Positions 43,284 through 56,199 of a stretch of DNA of 64,000 nt are shown piece by piece. The translations under genes and the position numbers were made by a program. Within the stretch, counting starts at the first letter, position 1; each line of letters opens with the position of its first letter. This stretch comes from Citrobacter amalonaticus. GTDB lineage: Bacteria > Pseudomonadota > Gammaproteobacteria > Enterobacterales > Enterobacteriaceae. The notes under the pieces are model-generated. The model saw only the letters and a program-made list of their open reading frames with translations, was not told the DNA's origin and searched no databases. The stretch is taken from the NCBI RefSeq assembly GCF_001559075.2, contig NZ_CP014015.2, positions 3,844,001 through 3,908,000 of the forward strand, in the 5' to 3' direction.

Positions 43284-43931
43284 TTAAATCGCCATTGATG
43301 ATAACAGATTGATCTGCGTCTGTTTCGCCATATTGTCGCGATAGTCAGCAACGCGTGTCGGCCAGTGGATACCGGCCACCAGCGTCAGATTACGCAGCAG
43401 GGGGAATAACTGGATGTCGTCTTCGGAAAGCTCACCGTTCACGCCATTGGGTTGCACAATGAGCTTATCCAGTGCGCGCAAATCATCACTGATTTTTTTG
43501 GTCAGGCCAGCGGAATGGGCAAGATGGTCGGCAAAACTACCAATCATCGCCTCTTTCTTCTCAGTAAAATACTTGCGTGCCGAAGGGGTGGAAAACTCAT
43601 CAAATGCAGATTTTGCAAAACGCGGCAGCAACAGGTGATTGGCGTAGCTGTTCACTTTGCGCAGCCACTCGTCAATGGCAGGGTTCTTCTTGCCGGTGAG
43701 CAGCGGTTTGCCATCCAGCTTATCGACGTAATGGACGATGTCCATGCTTTCCGGTAGATAGCGGCTGTCGTCTTTTTGCAGAATGGGCACCATTTTCTGG
43801 CCAATCATTCGGGTTGGGGTTTCGTCATCGTCGTTGGCCAGGACATTCAGTTCGACGGGGATGTTTTTGAGGCCAAAAATCATGCGGGCTTTGATGCAGA
43901 AAGGGCAGTGATCGTAAATATAAAGCTTCAC
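43284..43931 (-). CDS. grxB: Glutaredoxin 2
   Basis: 215 residues with a GTG start at 43931 preceded by GGAGGAG. Active site CPFC at residues 9-12 in an N-terminal thioredoxin fold; the C-terminal two thirds are the helical glutathione-transferase-like domain typical of Grx2, which is much longer than other glutaredoxins. It reduces mixed disulfides with glutathione in the cytosol and is abundant in stationary phase. Confidence 0.96.
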   Translation of the reverse strand: MKLYIYDHCPFCIKARMIFGLKNIPVELNVLANDDDETPTRMIGQKMVPILQKDDSRYLPESMDIVHYVDKLDGKPLLTGKKNPAIDEWLRKVNSYANHLLLPRFAKSAFDEFSTPSARKYFTEKKEAMIGSFADHLAHSAGLTKKISDDLRALDKLIVQPNGVNGELSEDDIQLFPLLRNLTLVAGIHWPTRVADYRDNMAKQTQINLLSSMAI

Positions 43932-43994
43932 GTTTCTCCTCCATTTGACTGTCAGTTCCCTTTCAGTATGGAGGAGAGATGCGCAGGTATCAAA

Positions 43995-45203
43995 TCAGGC
44001 GCCGGGTTCCAGCATGCCGCGCGGTGTGCGTTTATGACTGAACTGCCAGCCCAGCGCCAGGAAGGTGATGAAGCCAATGATCCCCAGCATCATCCAGGGT
44101 AACTCGGGCTGCTGGAGCAGTTTCCCCATATCAAACAGCCAGCCGCCGCCGATATACCCGATAGCTCCGCCTATGGCTAACCCCAGACGGCTAAAGCCCA
44201 TATAGCTGCCGCGCGCACGGGCATCCGACAGCGAGGCGCTGAGGGTTTCACGGGCAGGTTCGGCGATAATCGAACCGATATAGAAGGTGCAAATCAGCGT
44301 GAACAACTGCTGTAAGTCACTCACCAGCCCCACGGGTAACATGCTCAGTGACATCAGCAGCAGGCCCGCCATCAGGCGATGCTCAAGACGAAACCGTTTC
44401 TCGCTCCAGCGTGCAATGGGGTAGAGCAGCGTCAGAGAAAGGCAAGCCTCAATGGCATACATCCATTTCACCGCGGAAGGTGAACCGGCAATGTCATTGA
44501 CCATAATTGGCAGCATCAGCATGACCTGGACCGCCAGCATGTAATAGCCCGCAAGCGTTAGCACATAGGTGACAAAGCGTTTATCACTGAGCACCCGGCT
44601 CATTCCTTCCCGTACCGGAATACGCACAGTAGAGAGTTTCCACGCAGGCAGCAGCCAGGCGTTAAAGGCGGCGCAAAGCACGAACAATATTGCTCCGGTC
44701 GCGCAAACCAGACGGAAGTCATACTGCAACAGCCAACTGCCTAACAGCGCACCGATAACGGCCCCTGCGCTGTCCTGCATCATCAATATTGAGAAGAAGC
44801 GCCCCCGCTGATGCGGGCGAATCAGCTTCACCACCAGCGCCGAGCGCGGCGGATCGAACAGCGTGCCGCCGAGACCGGAAAGGAAACAGGAGAACCACAA
44901 AAGCCAGGGTTCATGGGCGATGCCCATGGTGGCAAACCCGGCGGCGCGCATCAGCATGCCGGTGACGATCATCGGTTTCGCGCCAAAGCGGTCGGCAACC
45001 GCGCCGCCAAAAATTCCCAGCCCCTGTTGAATCAGCTGACGCAGGCCAAGGGCGATGCCAACCATCACGGCGGCCCAACCCATTTGATCGACGAAACGAA
45101 TTGAGATCAGCGGGAATACGACGAAGAAGCCCAACACGACCAGCATATTATCGATGAGCAGGAAAGTTTTACCCAGGTTCCTGGCCTGCGAGACACGCGA
45201 CAT
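43995..45203 (-). CDS. mdtH: MFS efflux protein MdtH
   Basis: 402 residues from the ATG at 45203 (K-12 start [16 protein letters not shown]); an open frame of 84 further codons upstream is without support. Twelve membrane segments; MFS motif [15 protein letters not shown] in loop 2-3. In E. coli overexpression gives resistance to norfloxacin and enoxacin. Divergent from rimJ, 292 bases away. Confidence 0.94.
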   Translation of the reverse strand: MSRVSQARNLGKTFLLIDNMLVVLGFFVVFPLISIRFVDQMGWAAVMVGIALGLRQLIQQGLGIFGGAVADRFGAKPMIVTGMLMRAAGFATMGIAHEPWLLWFSCFLSGLGGTLFDPPRSALVVKLIRPHQRGRFFSILMMQDSAGAVIGALLGSWLLQYDFRLVCATGAILFVLCAAFNAWLLPAWKLSTVRIPVREGMSRVLSDKRFVTYVLTLAGYYMLAVQVMLMLPIMVNDIAGSPSAVKWMYAIEACLSLTLLYPIARWSEKRFRLEHRLMAGLLLMSLSMLPVGLVSDLQQLFTLICTFYIGSIIAEPARETLSASLSDARARGSYMGFSRLGLAIGGAIGYIGGGWLFDMGKLLQQPELPWMMLGIIGFITFLALGWQFSHKRTPRGMLEPGA

Positions 45204-45495
45204 TTCCCCTCCCGGGAAACACTCGTCACTCTTCGGGTTGCGCGGAATTTGCGGCATTCGAATGATTGAGAGTATATAAAGCGAAGTACCTCCTATTCTG
45301 CGGCTTCGCTGTCTTTTTGCCCACCCTCGCCGGGACAATATTTTTTTATCAAAAGTCCATCTTGATAGAGAGTTTTCATCAAAATGGCGGAATAATTCAA
45401 AAAATGGCAAATTGCACTTTTCACAGGGTGGTTTTGCACAGGTATAGTAAGTCAATCAGGGTGTAACGGCGATTCGGGAAGGAGTAGGAATAAAT

Positions 45496-46080
45496 ATGTT
45501 TGGCTATCGCAGTAACGTGCCAAAAGTGCGCTTAACCACCGACCGCCTGGTCGTGCGTTTAGTGCATGAGCGTGATGCCTGGCGTCTGGCAGATTATTAC
45601 GCGGAAAATCGTCATTTCTTAAAACCCTGGGAACCAATTCGTGATGAAAGCCACTGCTATCCCTCCGGCTGGCAGGCGCGGCTGAGCATGATTGCCGAAT
45701 TTCATAAGCAAGGTTCCGCCTATTACTTTGCGTTGCTGGATCCTGATGAAAAGGAGGTCATCGGGGTAGCGAATTTTTCTAACGTGGTGCGGGGGTCTTT
45801 CCATGCCTGCTATCTGGGTTATTCCATTGCGCAGAAATGGCAGGGGCAGGGACTGATGTTTGAAGCACTGACCGCCGCAATTCGTTATATGCAACGCACG
45901 CAACATATTCATCGCATTATGGCGAATTACATGCCGCACAATAAACGCAGCGGCGATTTACTGGCGCGACTTGGCTTTGAAAAAGAAGGCTACGCGAAAG
46001 ACTATCTGTTGATTGACGGGCAATGGCGCGACCACGTGCTGACGGCGTTAACGACATCAGAATGGACCGCAGGTCGGTGA
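45496..46080 (+). CDS. rimJ: Ribosomal protein uS5 N-alanine acetyltransferase RimJ
   Basis: 194 residues. GNAT fold: [23 protein letters not shown] at the start, and the acetyl-CoA loop [20 protein letters not shown] near residue 110. It acetylates the N-terminal alanine of ribosomal protein S5 and also acts as a ribosome assembly factor. GGAAGGAG precedes the ATG. Followed after 9 bases by yceH and then mviM, probably one operon. Confidence 0.95.
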   Translation: MFGYRSNVPKVRLTTDRLVVRLVHERDAWRLADYYAENRHFLKPWEPIRDESHCYPSGWQARLSMIAEFHKQGSAYYFALLDPDEKEVIGVANFSNVVRGSFHACYLGYSIAQKWQGQGLMFEALTAAIRYMQRTQHIHRIMANYMPHNKRSGDLLARLGFEKEGYAKDYLLIDGQWRDHVLTALTTSEWTAGR

Positions 46081-46089
46081 GGATACCCT

Positions 46090-46737
46090 ATGAAATATGA
46101 ATTAACTGCCGCTGAAGCCCGTGTGATTGGCTGTCTGCTCGAAAAACAGGTCACGACACCAGAGCAATATCCGCTCTCCGTAAATGGCGTGGTCACCGCC
46201 TGCAATCAGAAAACCAACCGTGAACCGGTGATGAATATGGCGGAGCACGAGGTGCAGGAACAACTCGACAATCTGGTGAAGCGCCATTTTCTGCGCACGG
46301 TCAGCGGCTTTGGTAGCCGCGTCACCAAGTATGAGCAGCGCTTCTGTAACTCGGAATTTGGCAACCTGAAACTGAGCCCCGCGGAGGTAGCGCTGGTGAC
46401 GACACTGCTGCTACGCGGCGCACAGACGCCGGGCGAATTGCGCAGTCGCGCCTCGCGGATGTATGAATTCAGCGATATGGCGGAAGTTGACGCGACCCTG
46501 GAACGTCTGGCGACGCGGGAAGACGGCCCTTATGTCGTCCGTCTGGCGCGTGAACCGGGTAAGCGCGAAAGCCGCTATATGCATCTGTTCTGCGGCGAGG
46601 TGCAGGAGCCAGTAGCCCTGGCCGATGAGCCACAGGCGGCGACAGGGGATTTACAGGCCCGCGTCGAGGTGCTGGAAAGCGAAGTCGCCGCGCTGAAACA
46701 GCGCCTCGAGTCGCTACTGGAACATCTGGGAGAATAA
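46090..46737 (+). CDS. yceH: YceH, DUF480 winged-helix protein
   Basis: 215 residues. Two winged-helix units typical of DUF480: [27 protein letters not shown] at the start and [28 protein letters not shown] near residue 100. The last ~35 residues ([26 protein letters not shown]) predict a coiled coil. No function is proven. It starts 9 bases after rimJ and ends one base before the mviM start. Confidence 0.92.
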   Translation: MKYELTAAEARVIGCLLEKQVTTPEQYPLSVNGVVTACNQKTNREPVMNMAEHEVQEQLDNLVKRHFLRTVSGFGSRVTKYEQRFCNSEFGNLKLSPAEVALVTTLLLRGAQTPGELRSRASRMYEFSDMAEVDATLERLATREDGPYVVRLAREPGKRESRYMHLFCGEVQEPVALADEPQAATGDLQARVEVLESEVAALKQRLESLLEHLGE

Positions 46738-46738
46738 C

Positions 46739-47662
46739 GTGACACCATTACGTATCGGGGTGGTCGGTCTTGGGGGCATCGCCCAGAAAGCCTGGCTACC
46801 CGTGCTTGGCACCGCCAGCGACTGGACGCTACAGGCCGCCTGGTCGCCGTCGCGTGAAAAAGCGGAGAAAATCTGCGCAGCCTGGCGCATTCCGTATGCC
46901 GGTTCGCTGACCGACCTTGCCGCGGGCTGCGACGCGGTGTTTGTTCATTCCAGCACGGCGACCCATTACGCCGTCGTCAGTGAATTACTCAATGCCGGCG
47001 TTCATGTCTGCGTTGATAAGCCGCTGGCGGAAAATTTACGTGATGCTGAGCGGCTGGTAGCGTTAGCAGCGAAGAAAAATCTGACGCTGATGGTCGGGTT
47101 CAATCGTCGCTTTGCGCCACTGTATCGTGAGCTGAAGGCGGAACTGGGGACGGCGGCGTCTCTGCGGATGGATAAACACCGTACCGACAGCGTGGGGCCT
47201 CACGATCTGCGGTTCACGCTGCTGGATGATTATCTGCATGTCGTTGACACCGCGCTGTGGCTGGCGGGCGGCAACGCGCAGCTCAGCAGCGGGACGCTAC
47301 TCACCAACGACGCGGGCGAGATGCTGTACGCAGAGCACCATTTCGCGGCCAGTCAGTTGCAAATCACCACCAGTATGCACCGTCGAGCGGGAAGCCAGCG
47401 TGAGAGTGTGCAGGCGGTGACCGATGGCGGGCTGATTGACGTGACGGATATGCGTGAGTGGCGTGAAGAGCGCGGGCAGGGTGTATTGCACAAACCGGTT
47501 CCGGGCTGGCAAACCACGCTTGAACAGCGTGGATTCGCGGGTTGCGCACGCCATTTTGTCGAATGTGTACAAAATCAGACGGTTCCGGAAACCGCGGGCG
47601 AGCAGGCGATCCTTGCCCAGCGCGTGGTGGATAAGCTCTGGCGCGAGGCGATGAGCGAATAA
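46739..47662 (+). CDS. mviM: MviM, Gfo/Idh/MocA family oxidoreductase
   Basis: 307 residues, GTG start at 46739 directly after the yceH stop. N-terminal Rossmann motif RIGVVGLGGIAQKAWLPVL; EKP-like segment CVDKPLAENLRDAERL near residue 95; C-terminal alpha/beta domain. The family uses NAD(P) on sugar-like substrates; the substrate of MviM is unknown. It precedes murJ (mviN), with a weak terminator between. Confidence 0.92.
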   Translation: MTPLRIGVVGLGGIAQKAWLPVLGTASDWTLQAAWSPSREKAEKICAAWRIPYAGSLTDLAAGCDAVFVHSSTATHYAVVSELLNAGVHVCVDKPLAENLRDAERLVALAAKKNLTLMVGFNRRFAPLYRELKAELGTAASLRMDKHRTDSVGPHDLRFTLLDDYLHVVDTALWLAGGNAQLSSGTLLTNDAGEMLYAEHHFAASQLQITTSMHRRAGSQRESVQAVTDGGLIDVTDMREWREERGQGVLHKPVPGWQTTLEQRGFAGCARHFVECVQNQTVPETAGEQAILAQRVVDKLWREAMSE

Positions 47663-47712
47663 TCCCCTGTAACATCTGGCGGTAGTAATTCACCGTAATC
47701 CAGGTAGACTAA

Positions 47713-49308
<1,596 letters not shown>

Positions 49309-49315
49309 TCACGAT

Positions 49316-49388
49316 GGCTGATGGCGCTTTGCTTATCCAGTCTACACCGTGCTGTAGTCTGGATAAGGCGAAACGCCGCCATCCGGTA
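49316..49388. repeat. REP/BIME element between murJ and flgN
   Basis: Two inverted REP-like units face each other: TGATGGCGCTTTGCTTATCC and GGATAAGGCGAAACGCC...ATCCGG, joined by a short centre. This is the usual bacterial interspersed mosaic element of enterobacteria, here between convergent genes. Confidence 0.8.
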
Positions 49389-49392
49389 ATCA

Positions 49393-49815
49393 TCAAATAG
49401 AGAATTTTTTTCCGCCGCGAGAGGCAGAAGAGGGTTGACCGTTCGCGCCATACAGCGACGGTTCCTGATAGGGCTTTAAAACCTCAAGCGCTTGTTGATT
49501 GCGCTGAATCTGATCTTCCAGCAGCCAGCCGTTGTGCTGGTTCAGGTCGCGTAAGTGCTGCGTTTTATCGGTAATCGCTTTCCAGCGCTCGGCGACGTCA
49601 TCATTCGCGCTACGCTGCGGGTCTTGTTCCAGCCGTCGCTGTTGTTCCAGATAATCCAGGGTCGCCAGCAGAGAACTCTTTTCTTCTGTAATACGCTGCA
49701 GCTGGCTACCGTTAATGTGGCCAACGGAAAGTTGTTGCTGTTCGGCATCCATCACCGTTTTCAGGTCATTCAGGACAGCCGTCATCTGATCGAGTATTTC
49801 TGACAAGCGCGTCAT
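49393..49815 (-). CDS. flgN: Flagellar export chaperone FlgN
   Basis: 140 residues, alpha-helical, the length of the Salmonella protein. N-terminus MTRLSEILDQMTAVLNDLKTVMDAEQQQL. FlgN binds the hook-filament junction proteins FlgK and FlgL and takes them to the export gate. It follows flgM by 8 bases in the flgAMN unit. Confidence 0.94.
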   Translation of the reverse strand: MTRLSEILDQMTAVLNDLKTVMDAEQQQLSVGHINGSQLQRITEEKSSLLATLDYLEQQRRLEQDPQRSANDDVAERWKAITDKTQHLRDLNQHNGWLLEDQIQRNQQALEVLKPYQEPSLYGANGQPSSASRGGKKFSI

Positions 49816-49823
49816 ACGGTCAG

Positions 49824-50117
49824 TTACTCACTCTGGAGATAGCTCTGCGTCTCGCGGATCAGCGAGTCGGCGATTTTCCCCGTGTCCATCTTCAGCTCAC
49901 CGTTACGAATAGCGGTTTTTAATGCTTCAACACGTTCCATATTGATATCGCTCACGCCGGGCTGCATCAGTTTTGCCTGAGCATCGCTTAACGTCACGCT
50001 GGTGCTGGTTGCCGTCGAGGTTTTTTCCTGACGCGCTTTGAGGACCGGCGCATCCGTGTTTTCACGCGCCTGGACGGTGCTAACGGGTTTCAAAGGTGAG
50101 GTACGGTCAATGCTCAT
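49824..50117 (-). CDS. flgM: Anti-sigma-28 factor FlgM
   Basis: 97 residues from the ATG at 50117 ([16 protein letters not shown]); five upstream codons are unsupported. The unstructured N-terminus is a secretion signal; the C-terminal half ([26 protein letters not shown] in parts) binds FliA. FlgM holds sigma-28 until the hook is complete, then is secreted. It has its own sigma-28 promoter upstream. Confidence 0.95.
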   Translation of the reverse strand: MSIDRTSPLKPVSTVQARENTDAPVLKARQEKTSTATSTSVTLSDAQAKLMQPGVSDINMERVEALKTAIRNGELKMDTGKIADSLIRETQSYLQSE

Positions 50118-50178
50118 TTTTATCATCCTCATCGAGGGGTTATGCTGTAGCGGCCAGCTGTCATCGAATGTGTAATCA

Positions 50179-50205
50179 CTATCGGCAGCCGCAACAAAAT
50201 CTTTA
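50179..50205 (-). promoter_or_regulatory. Sigma-28 promoter of flgMN
   Basis: Minus strand TAAA, exactly 15 bases, then GCCGATAG: seven of eight -10 bases and the full -35 of the FliA consensus TAAA-N15-GCCGATAA. It lies just after flgA and about 60 bases before flgM, as expected for the class 3 flgM promoter. Confidence 0.88.
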
Positions 50206-50210
50206 ACTCA

Positions 50211-50867
50211 TTATAGGTTAATAAGAATATTCCCATCAGGATCGACAATGCCGCTGACAATCTGACCCGATAACATTCTCACTCGTGCGTTTTGCGCGAC
50301 CGCCGCATTGTTCAGCGCCTTACCTTCCGCATTGACGCTGAATCCATCGCCATTGGCAACCACCTGCACGCGCTGTCCGGCTTTAATGCGCCACGCCTGG
50401 CGCAACATATTGAGCTGGATGGCCTGTCCCGGCGCGAGATCGCGCAGGCTCACCGCATCCTGAACCTGGCTGATATCCAGCACGGTACGGGGCGGGAGCT
50501 GATCAAGGCGTCCGCGTTTTAGCGTGACGCTGGCCGGGCCAAGCGTGCCTCCACGCGCAACGGGCGCGGCTGCAACCACATAGTTTCCCGTCGCCTGTAC
50601 GTTGACCTGCAGATAACGTTTTTCATTGGCGCAACGTGCCAGCACATTCACGTTCCCCCACAGCTTTGCCCCGGTCATGCTGAACGCCGGCGTTTCGCAA
50701 TGCGGCAACAGGTTGGGGGGAGTACGCACGGTCACGACCACATCGTCGCTGAATCCGGCCAGGCGCTGTCCGAACCAGTCGTTCAACTGCGCATTTAAAT
50801 CCTGGGCCAGCGTCAGGGGACTGAACAGCAGCGCCAGCATGGCTAATCCACGTTTTAACGTTTGCAT
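50211..50867 (-). CDS. flgA: FlgA, P-ring assembly chaperone
   Basis: 218 residues from the ATG at 50867, with GGGAGGTG just upstream; the frame runs 17 codons further. Signal peptide ends LTLAQ. The C-terminal part is the SAF domain (LKRGRLDQLPPRTVLDISQV and INAEG-like KAGQRVQVVANGDGF). It helps FlgI assemble in the periplasm. Divergent from flgB, 156 bases away. Confidence 0.94.
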   Translation of the reverse strand: MQTLKRGLAMLALLFSPLTLAQDLNAQLNDWFGQRLAGFSDDVVVTVRTPPNLLPHCETPAFSMTGAKLWGNVNVLARCANEKRYLQVNVQATGNYVVAAAPVARGGTLGPASVTLKRGRLDQLPPRTVLDISQVQDAVSLRDLAPGQAIQLNMLRQAWRIKAGQRVQVVANGDGFSVNAEGKALNNAAVAQNARVRMLSGQIVSGIVDPDGNILINL

Positions 50868-51023
50868 CGTCACCTCCCACCGTTTTCGCAATGACAGGAT
50901 TCTACCCGTGTGTCGCAACCATCAACGCAATAAATAGCGACCCATTTTGCGTTTATTCCAGCGATAACGCGCGCGTAATGGGATTTAAGCTGTCGGCTGA
51001 ATTTTGTCATCTGCGGAGGAGAT

Positions 51024-51440
51024 ATGCTCGATAAGCTCGACGCCGCCTTACGTTTTCAACAGGAAGCGCTGAATCTTCGCGCCCAACGGCAAGAGGTGTT
51101 GGCCGCCAACATTGCGAACGCCGATACGCCGGGGTATCAGGCGCGCGACATGGATTTTGCCAGTGAGTTAAAAAAAGTCATGGTGCGTGGACGGCAAGAA
51201 ACCAGCGGTGTGTCGCTGGCATTAACCTCCGCACAGCATATTCCCGCCCAGGCCATCACTGCACCGTCTACGGATTTGCTCTACCGCATTCCCGATCAGC
51301 CTTCCCTCGACGGCAATACCGTCGACATGGACCGGGAGCGCACGCAGTTTGCGGATAACAGCCTGAAGTACCAGATGAGCCTGACTGCCTTGAGTGGGCA
51401 GATTAAAGGCATGATGAACGTGCTACAGGGGGGGAACTAA
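51024..51440 (+). CDS. flgB: Flagellar proximal rod protein FlgB
   Basis: 138 residues. Rod-family N-terminus with [19 protein letters not shown], the axial-protein motif, and a C-terminal helical end ([21 protein letters not shown]). Builds the rod base in the MS ring. GGAGGAG precedes the ATG. First gene of flgBCDEFGHIJ, a FlhDC-dependent unit. Confidence 0.96.
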   Translation: MLDKLDAALRFQQEALNLRAQRQEVLAANIANADTPGYQARDMDFASELKKVMVRGRQETSGVSLALTSAQHIPAQAITAPSTDLLYRIPDQPSLDGNTVDMDRERTQFADNSLKYQMSLTALSGQIKGMMNVLQGGN

Positions 51441-51443
51441 TCC

Positions 51444-51848
51444 GTGGCGCTGCTGAATATTTTTGATATTGCCGGTTCGGCATTAACGGCGCAGTCCAAG
51501 CGTCTGAACGTGGCCGCCAGTAACCTGGCCAACGCCGACAGCGTCACGGGACCGGATGGTCAACCGTATCGCGCAAAGCAGGTGGTCTTCCAGGTGGATG
51601 CGGCTCCCGGCGCAGTCACGGGGGGCGTGAAAGTGTCGGACGTGATTGAGAGCCAGGCGCCGGACAAGCTGGTCTATGAACCCGGTAACCCGCTGGCCGA
51701 TGCCAATGGCTACGTGAAGATGCCTAACGTCGATGTGGTCGGTGAGATGGTTAATACCATGTCAGCCTCCCGCAGCTATCAGGCGAACGTCGAAGTCCTC
51801 AACACCGTTAAAAGCATGATGCTTAAGACGCTGACACTGGGCCAGTAA
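51444..51848 (+). CDS. flgC: Flagellar proximal rod protein FlgC
   Basis: 134 residues, GTG start three bases after the flgB stop, as in E. coli. Axial motif [22 protein letters not shown] near the start and the C-terminal helix [23 protein letters not shown]. Exported by the flagellar type III system and placed in the proximal rod. Confidence 0.96.
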   Translation: MALLNIFDIAGSALTAQSKRLNVAASNLANADSVTGPDGQPYRAKQVVFQVDAAPGAVTGGVKVSDVIESQAPDKLVYEPGNPLADANGYVKMPNVDVVGEMVNTMSASRSYQANVEVLNTVKSMMLKTLTLGQ

Positions 51849-51860
51849 AAGGAGACAGTC

Positions 51861-52559
51861 ATGTCAATTGCGGTAAACGTTAACGATCCGACAAACACCG
51901 GTGTGAAAAGTACCAGCAATGGGAGTTCCCTGTCGGGCAGCAATGCGGCCGATCTGCAAAGCAGCTTTCTGACGCTGCTGGTGGCGCAACTGAAAAACCA
52001 GGATCCGACTAACCCGATGCAGAACAACGAGCTGACCACACAGCTCGCGCAGATCAGCACCGTCAGCGGTATTGAGAAGCTGAACACCACCCTGGGGTCA
52101 ATCTCCGGACAGATCGATAACAGCCAGTCATTACAGGCCAGCGCGCTGATTGGTCATGGCGTGATGATCCCGGGTACCACCATTCTGGCGGGCAAAGGCA
52201 CCGAAGAGGGAGCCACCACCACCACCACGCCGTTTGGCGTTGAGCTGCAACAGCCGGCTGATAAAGTCACCGCCACCATTACCGACAAAGACGGCAAAGT
52301 GGTGCGCACGATTGAGATTGGCGCGCTGAAGGCGGGTGTCCATACCTTTACCTGGGATGGCACCCTGACCGATGGCACGACGGCGGAGAACGGCTCGTAT
52401 AACGTGGCGATTCATGCCAGCAACGGCTCGACGCAACTGGTGGCGCAACCCTTGCAGTTTGCACTGGTACAAGGGGTGATTCGCAGCAGCAGCGGCAACA
52501 CTCTGGATCTGGGCACCTATGGAACCACCACCCTCGACGAAGTACGGCAGATAATCTAA
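51861..52559 (+). CDS. flgD: Hook cap protein FlgD
   Basis: 232 residues. The N-terminus holds the export and cap region SFLTLLVAQLKNQDPTNPM with the conserved QxxQDP-like core; the C-terminal part is an FlgD immunoglobulin/tudor-like domain (VRTIEIGALKAGVHTFTWDG). It caps the growing hook and is later lost. GGAG precedes the ATG. Confidence 0.95.
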   Translation: MSIAVNVNDPTNTGVKSTSNGSSLSGSNAADLQSSFLTLLVAQLKNQDPTNPMQNNELTTQLAQISTVSGIEKLNTTLGSISGQIDNSQSLQASALIGHGVMIPGTTILAGKGTEEGATTTTTPFGVELQQPADKVTATITDKDGKVVRTIEIGALKAGVHTFTWDGTLTDGTTAENGSYNVAIHASNGSTQLVAQPLQFALVQGVIRSSSGNTLDLGTYGTTTLDEVRQII

Positions 52560-52584
52560 GCCTTCACACTAATCAGGAGTCATC

Positions 52585-53859
52585 ATGGCTTTTTCACAAG
52601 CGGTCAGCGGTCTGAATGCCGCCGCCACCAACCTCGATGTCATTGGTAACAACATCGCCAACTCCGCGACCTATGGTTTTAAATCCGGTACGGCGTCTTT
52701 TGCGGATATGTTTGCCGGTTCAAAAGTCGGTCTGGGCGTAAAAGTCGCGGGCATCACTCAGGACTTTACTGATGGTACGACCACCAACACCGGTCGTGGT
52801 CTGGATGTCGCTATCAGCCAGAACGGTTTTTTCCGTCTGGTCGACAGCAATGGCTCGGTTTTCTACAGCCGTAACGGCCAGTTCAAACTGGATGAAAACC
52901 GTAACCTGGTCAACATGCAGGGCATGCAACTGACTGGCTATCCGGCAACGGGTACGCCGCCGACCATTCAGCAAGGGGCAAACCCGGGTCCGATCACCAT
53001 CCCGAATACCCTGATGGGGGCGAAAAGCACCGATACTGCCGCAATGCAGATCAACCTGAACTCAACGGACAAGGTTCCGGCGAATACGCCTTTCAAACCA
53101 ACCGACGCTGACAGCTACAACAAACGTGCGCCTGTAACAGTGTTCGACAGCCAGGGTAACCAACACGACATTAACCTGTTTTACGTTAAAACGGGCGATA
53201 ACACCTGGGACGTCTGGACTCAGGATTCCAGCGTCGCGAACGCACCGCTGGTGAAAGCCGCGCAGATGACATTCGATAAGAACGGTGGGCTGGATAACGT
53301 TGAAGAATATACGCACAGTACGACATTACCGCCGGAAGATTGGGTATTGAGCGGTACGCCTAATGCCACGCCGTCATTCTCCATTACTACCGGTACAGTA
53401 AACGGTGCTGTCCCTGCGACCTTCACTCTCAGCCTGCAAAATTCCATGCAGCAGAACACCGGGACTAACGCCGTTATCGCCACCACGCAAAACGGTTACA
53501 AGCCGGGCGATCTGGTCAGCTATCAGATTAACGACGATGGCACCGTGGTCGGCAACTACTCCAACGAACAGAAACAAGTGCTGGGGCAGATCGTGCTGGC
53601 GAACTTCGCCAACAACGAAGGTCTGGCCTCTCAGGGCGATAACGTCTGGGCCGCCACGCAGGCGTCTGGTGTGGAACTGCTGGGGACGGCGGGGACCGGT
53701 AACTTCGGTAAGCTGACCAACGGCGCGCTGGAGTCTTCGAACGTGGATCTGAGTAAAGAACTGGTGAACATGATCGTCGCCCAGCGTAACTATCAGTCGA
53801 ACGCGCAGACTATCAAGACCCAGGACCAGATCCTTAACACGCTGGTTAACCTGCGCTAA
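52585..53859 (+). CDS. flgE: Flagellar hook protein FlgE
   Basis: 424 residues, about 20 longer than E. coli or Salmonella FlgE (402-403). The ends are conserved: AFSQAVSGLNAAATNLDVIG and NNIANSATYGFKSG at the start, ELVNMIVAQRNYQSNAQTIKTQ at the end. The extra length lies in the middle surface domains, the region that varies between species (for example the PEDWVLSGTPNATPSF segment). Builds the universal joint of the flagellum. Confidence 0.95.
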   Translation: MAFSQAVSGLNAAATNLDVIGNNIANSATYGFKSGTASFADMFAGSKVGLGVKVAGITQDFTDGTTTNTGRGLDVAISQNGFFRLVDSNGSVFYSRNGQFKLDENRNLVNMQGMQLTGYPATGTPPTIQQGANPGPITIPNTLMGAKSTDTAAMQINLNSTDKVPANTPFKPTDADSYNKRAPVTVFDSQGNQHDINLFYVKTGDNTWDVWTQDSSVANAPLVKAAQMTFDKNGGLDNVEEYTHSTTLPPEDWVLSGTPNATPSFSITTGTVNGAVPATFTLSLQNSMQQNTGTNAVIATTQNGYKPGDLVSYQINDDGTVVGNYSNEQKQVLGQIVLANFANNEGLASQGDNVWAATQASGVELLGTAGTGNFGKLTNGALESSNVDLSKELVNMIVAQRNYQSNAQTIKTQDQILNTLVNLR

Positions 53860-53879
53860 GCGCCTGACGGGATAACGTA

Positions 53880-55431
<1,552 letters not shown>

Positions 55432-55488
55432 GGCGTTGTCCGGTGAGGCTTCTGTCTCACCGGCACCCTGATTCAGAAGATAAAGGCA

Positions 55489-56187
55489 ATGCAAAAAAAC
55501 GCTGCGCACGCTTACCCGATCATGGCCCTGCTGGTGGTTTCACTGTCAGGATGTGCCTGGATTCCTTCCACTCCGCTCGTCCAGGGCGCGACCACGGCGC
55601 AGCCTGTTCCTGGCCCGACGCCGGTGGCAAATGGTTCGATTTTTCAGTCCGCGCAGCCCATCAACTATGGCTATCAGCCACTGTTTGAAGACCGTCGTCC
55701 GCGCAACATCGGCGATACGCTGACCATTGTGCTGCAGGAAAACGTCAGCGCCAGTAAAAGCTCTTCTGCCAACGCCAGTCGTGACGGTAAAACCAACTTT
55801 GGCTTTGATACCGTACCGCGCTATCTGCAAGGATTATTCGGCAATGCGCGAGCGGACGTCGAGGCTTCCGGCGGGAATACCTTTAACGGCAAGGGCGGGG
55901 CCAACGCCAGTAATACCTTTAGCGGCACGCTGACCGTGACCGTCGATCAGGTGCTGGTCAACGGCAATTTACATGTCGTGGGTGAAAAACAGATCGCCAT
56001 CAACCAGGGTACTGAGTTCATCCGCTTCTCCGGGGTTGTGAATCCGCGCACCATCAGCGGCAGCAACTCCGTTCCGTCAACTCAGGTGGCGGATGCACGT
56101 ATTGAATATGTCGGAAACGGCTACATCAACGAAGCGCAAAATATGGGCTGGCTCCAGCGTTTCTTCCTTAACCTGTCGCCGATGTAA
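55489..56187 (+). CDS. flgH: Flagellar L-ring lipoprotein FlgH
   Basis: 232 residues. Lipobox SLSGCAW near residue 21 marks lipid attachment; the mature start is [18 protein letters not shown]. Forms the outer-membrane L ring around the rod. The segment [22 protein letters not shown] is family-typical. It lies 12 bases before flgI. Confidence 0.95.
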   Translation: MQKNAAHAYPIMALLVVSLSGCAWIPSTPLVQGATTAQPVPGPTPVANGSIFQSAQPINYGYQPLFEDRRPRNIGDTLTIVLQENVSASKSSSANASRDGKTNFGFDTVPRYLQGLFGNARADVEASGGNTFNGKGGANASNTFSGTLTVTVDQVLVNGNLHVVGEKQIAINQGTEFIRFSGVVNPRTISGSNSVPSTQVADARIEYVGNGYINEAQNMGWLQRFFLNLSPM

Positions 56188-56199
56188 GCGAGGTCTCCC

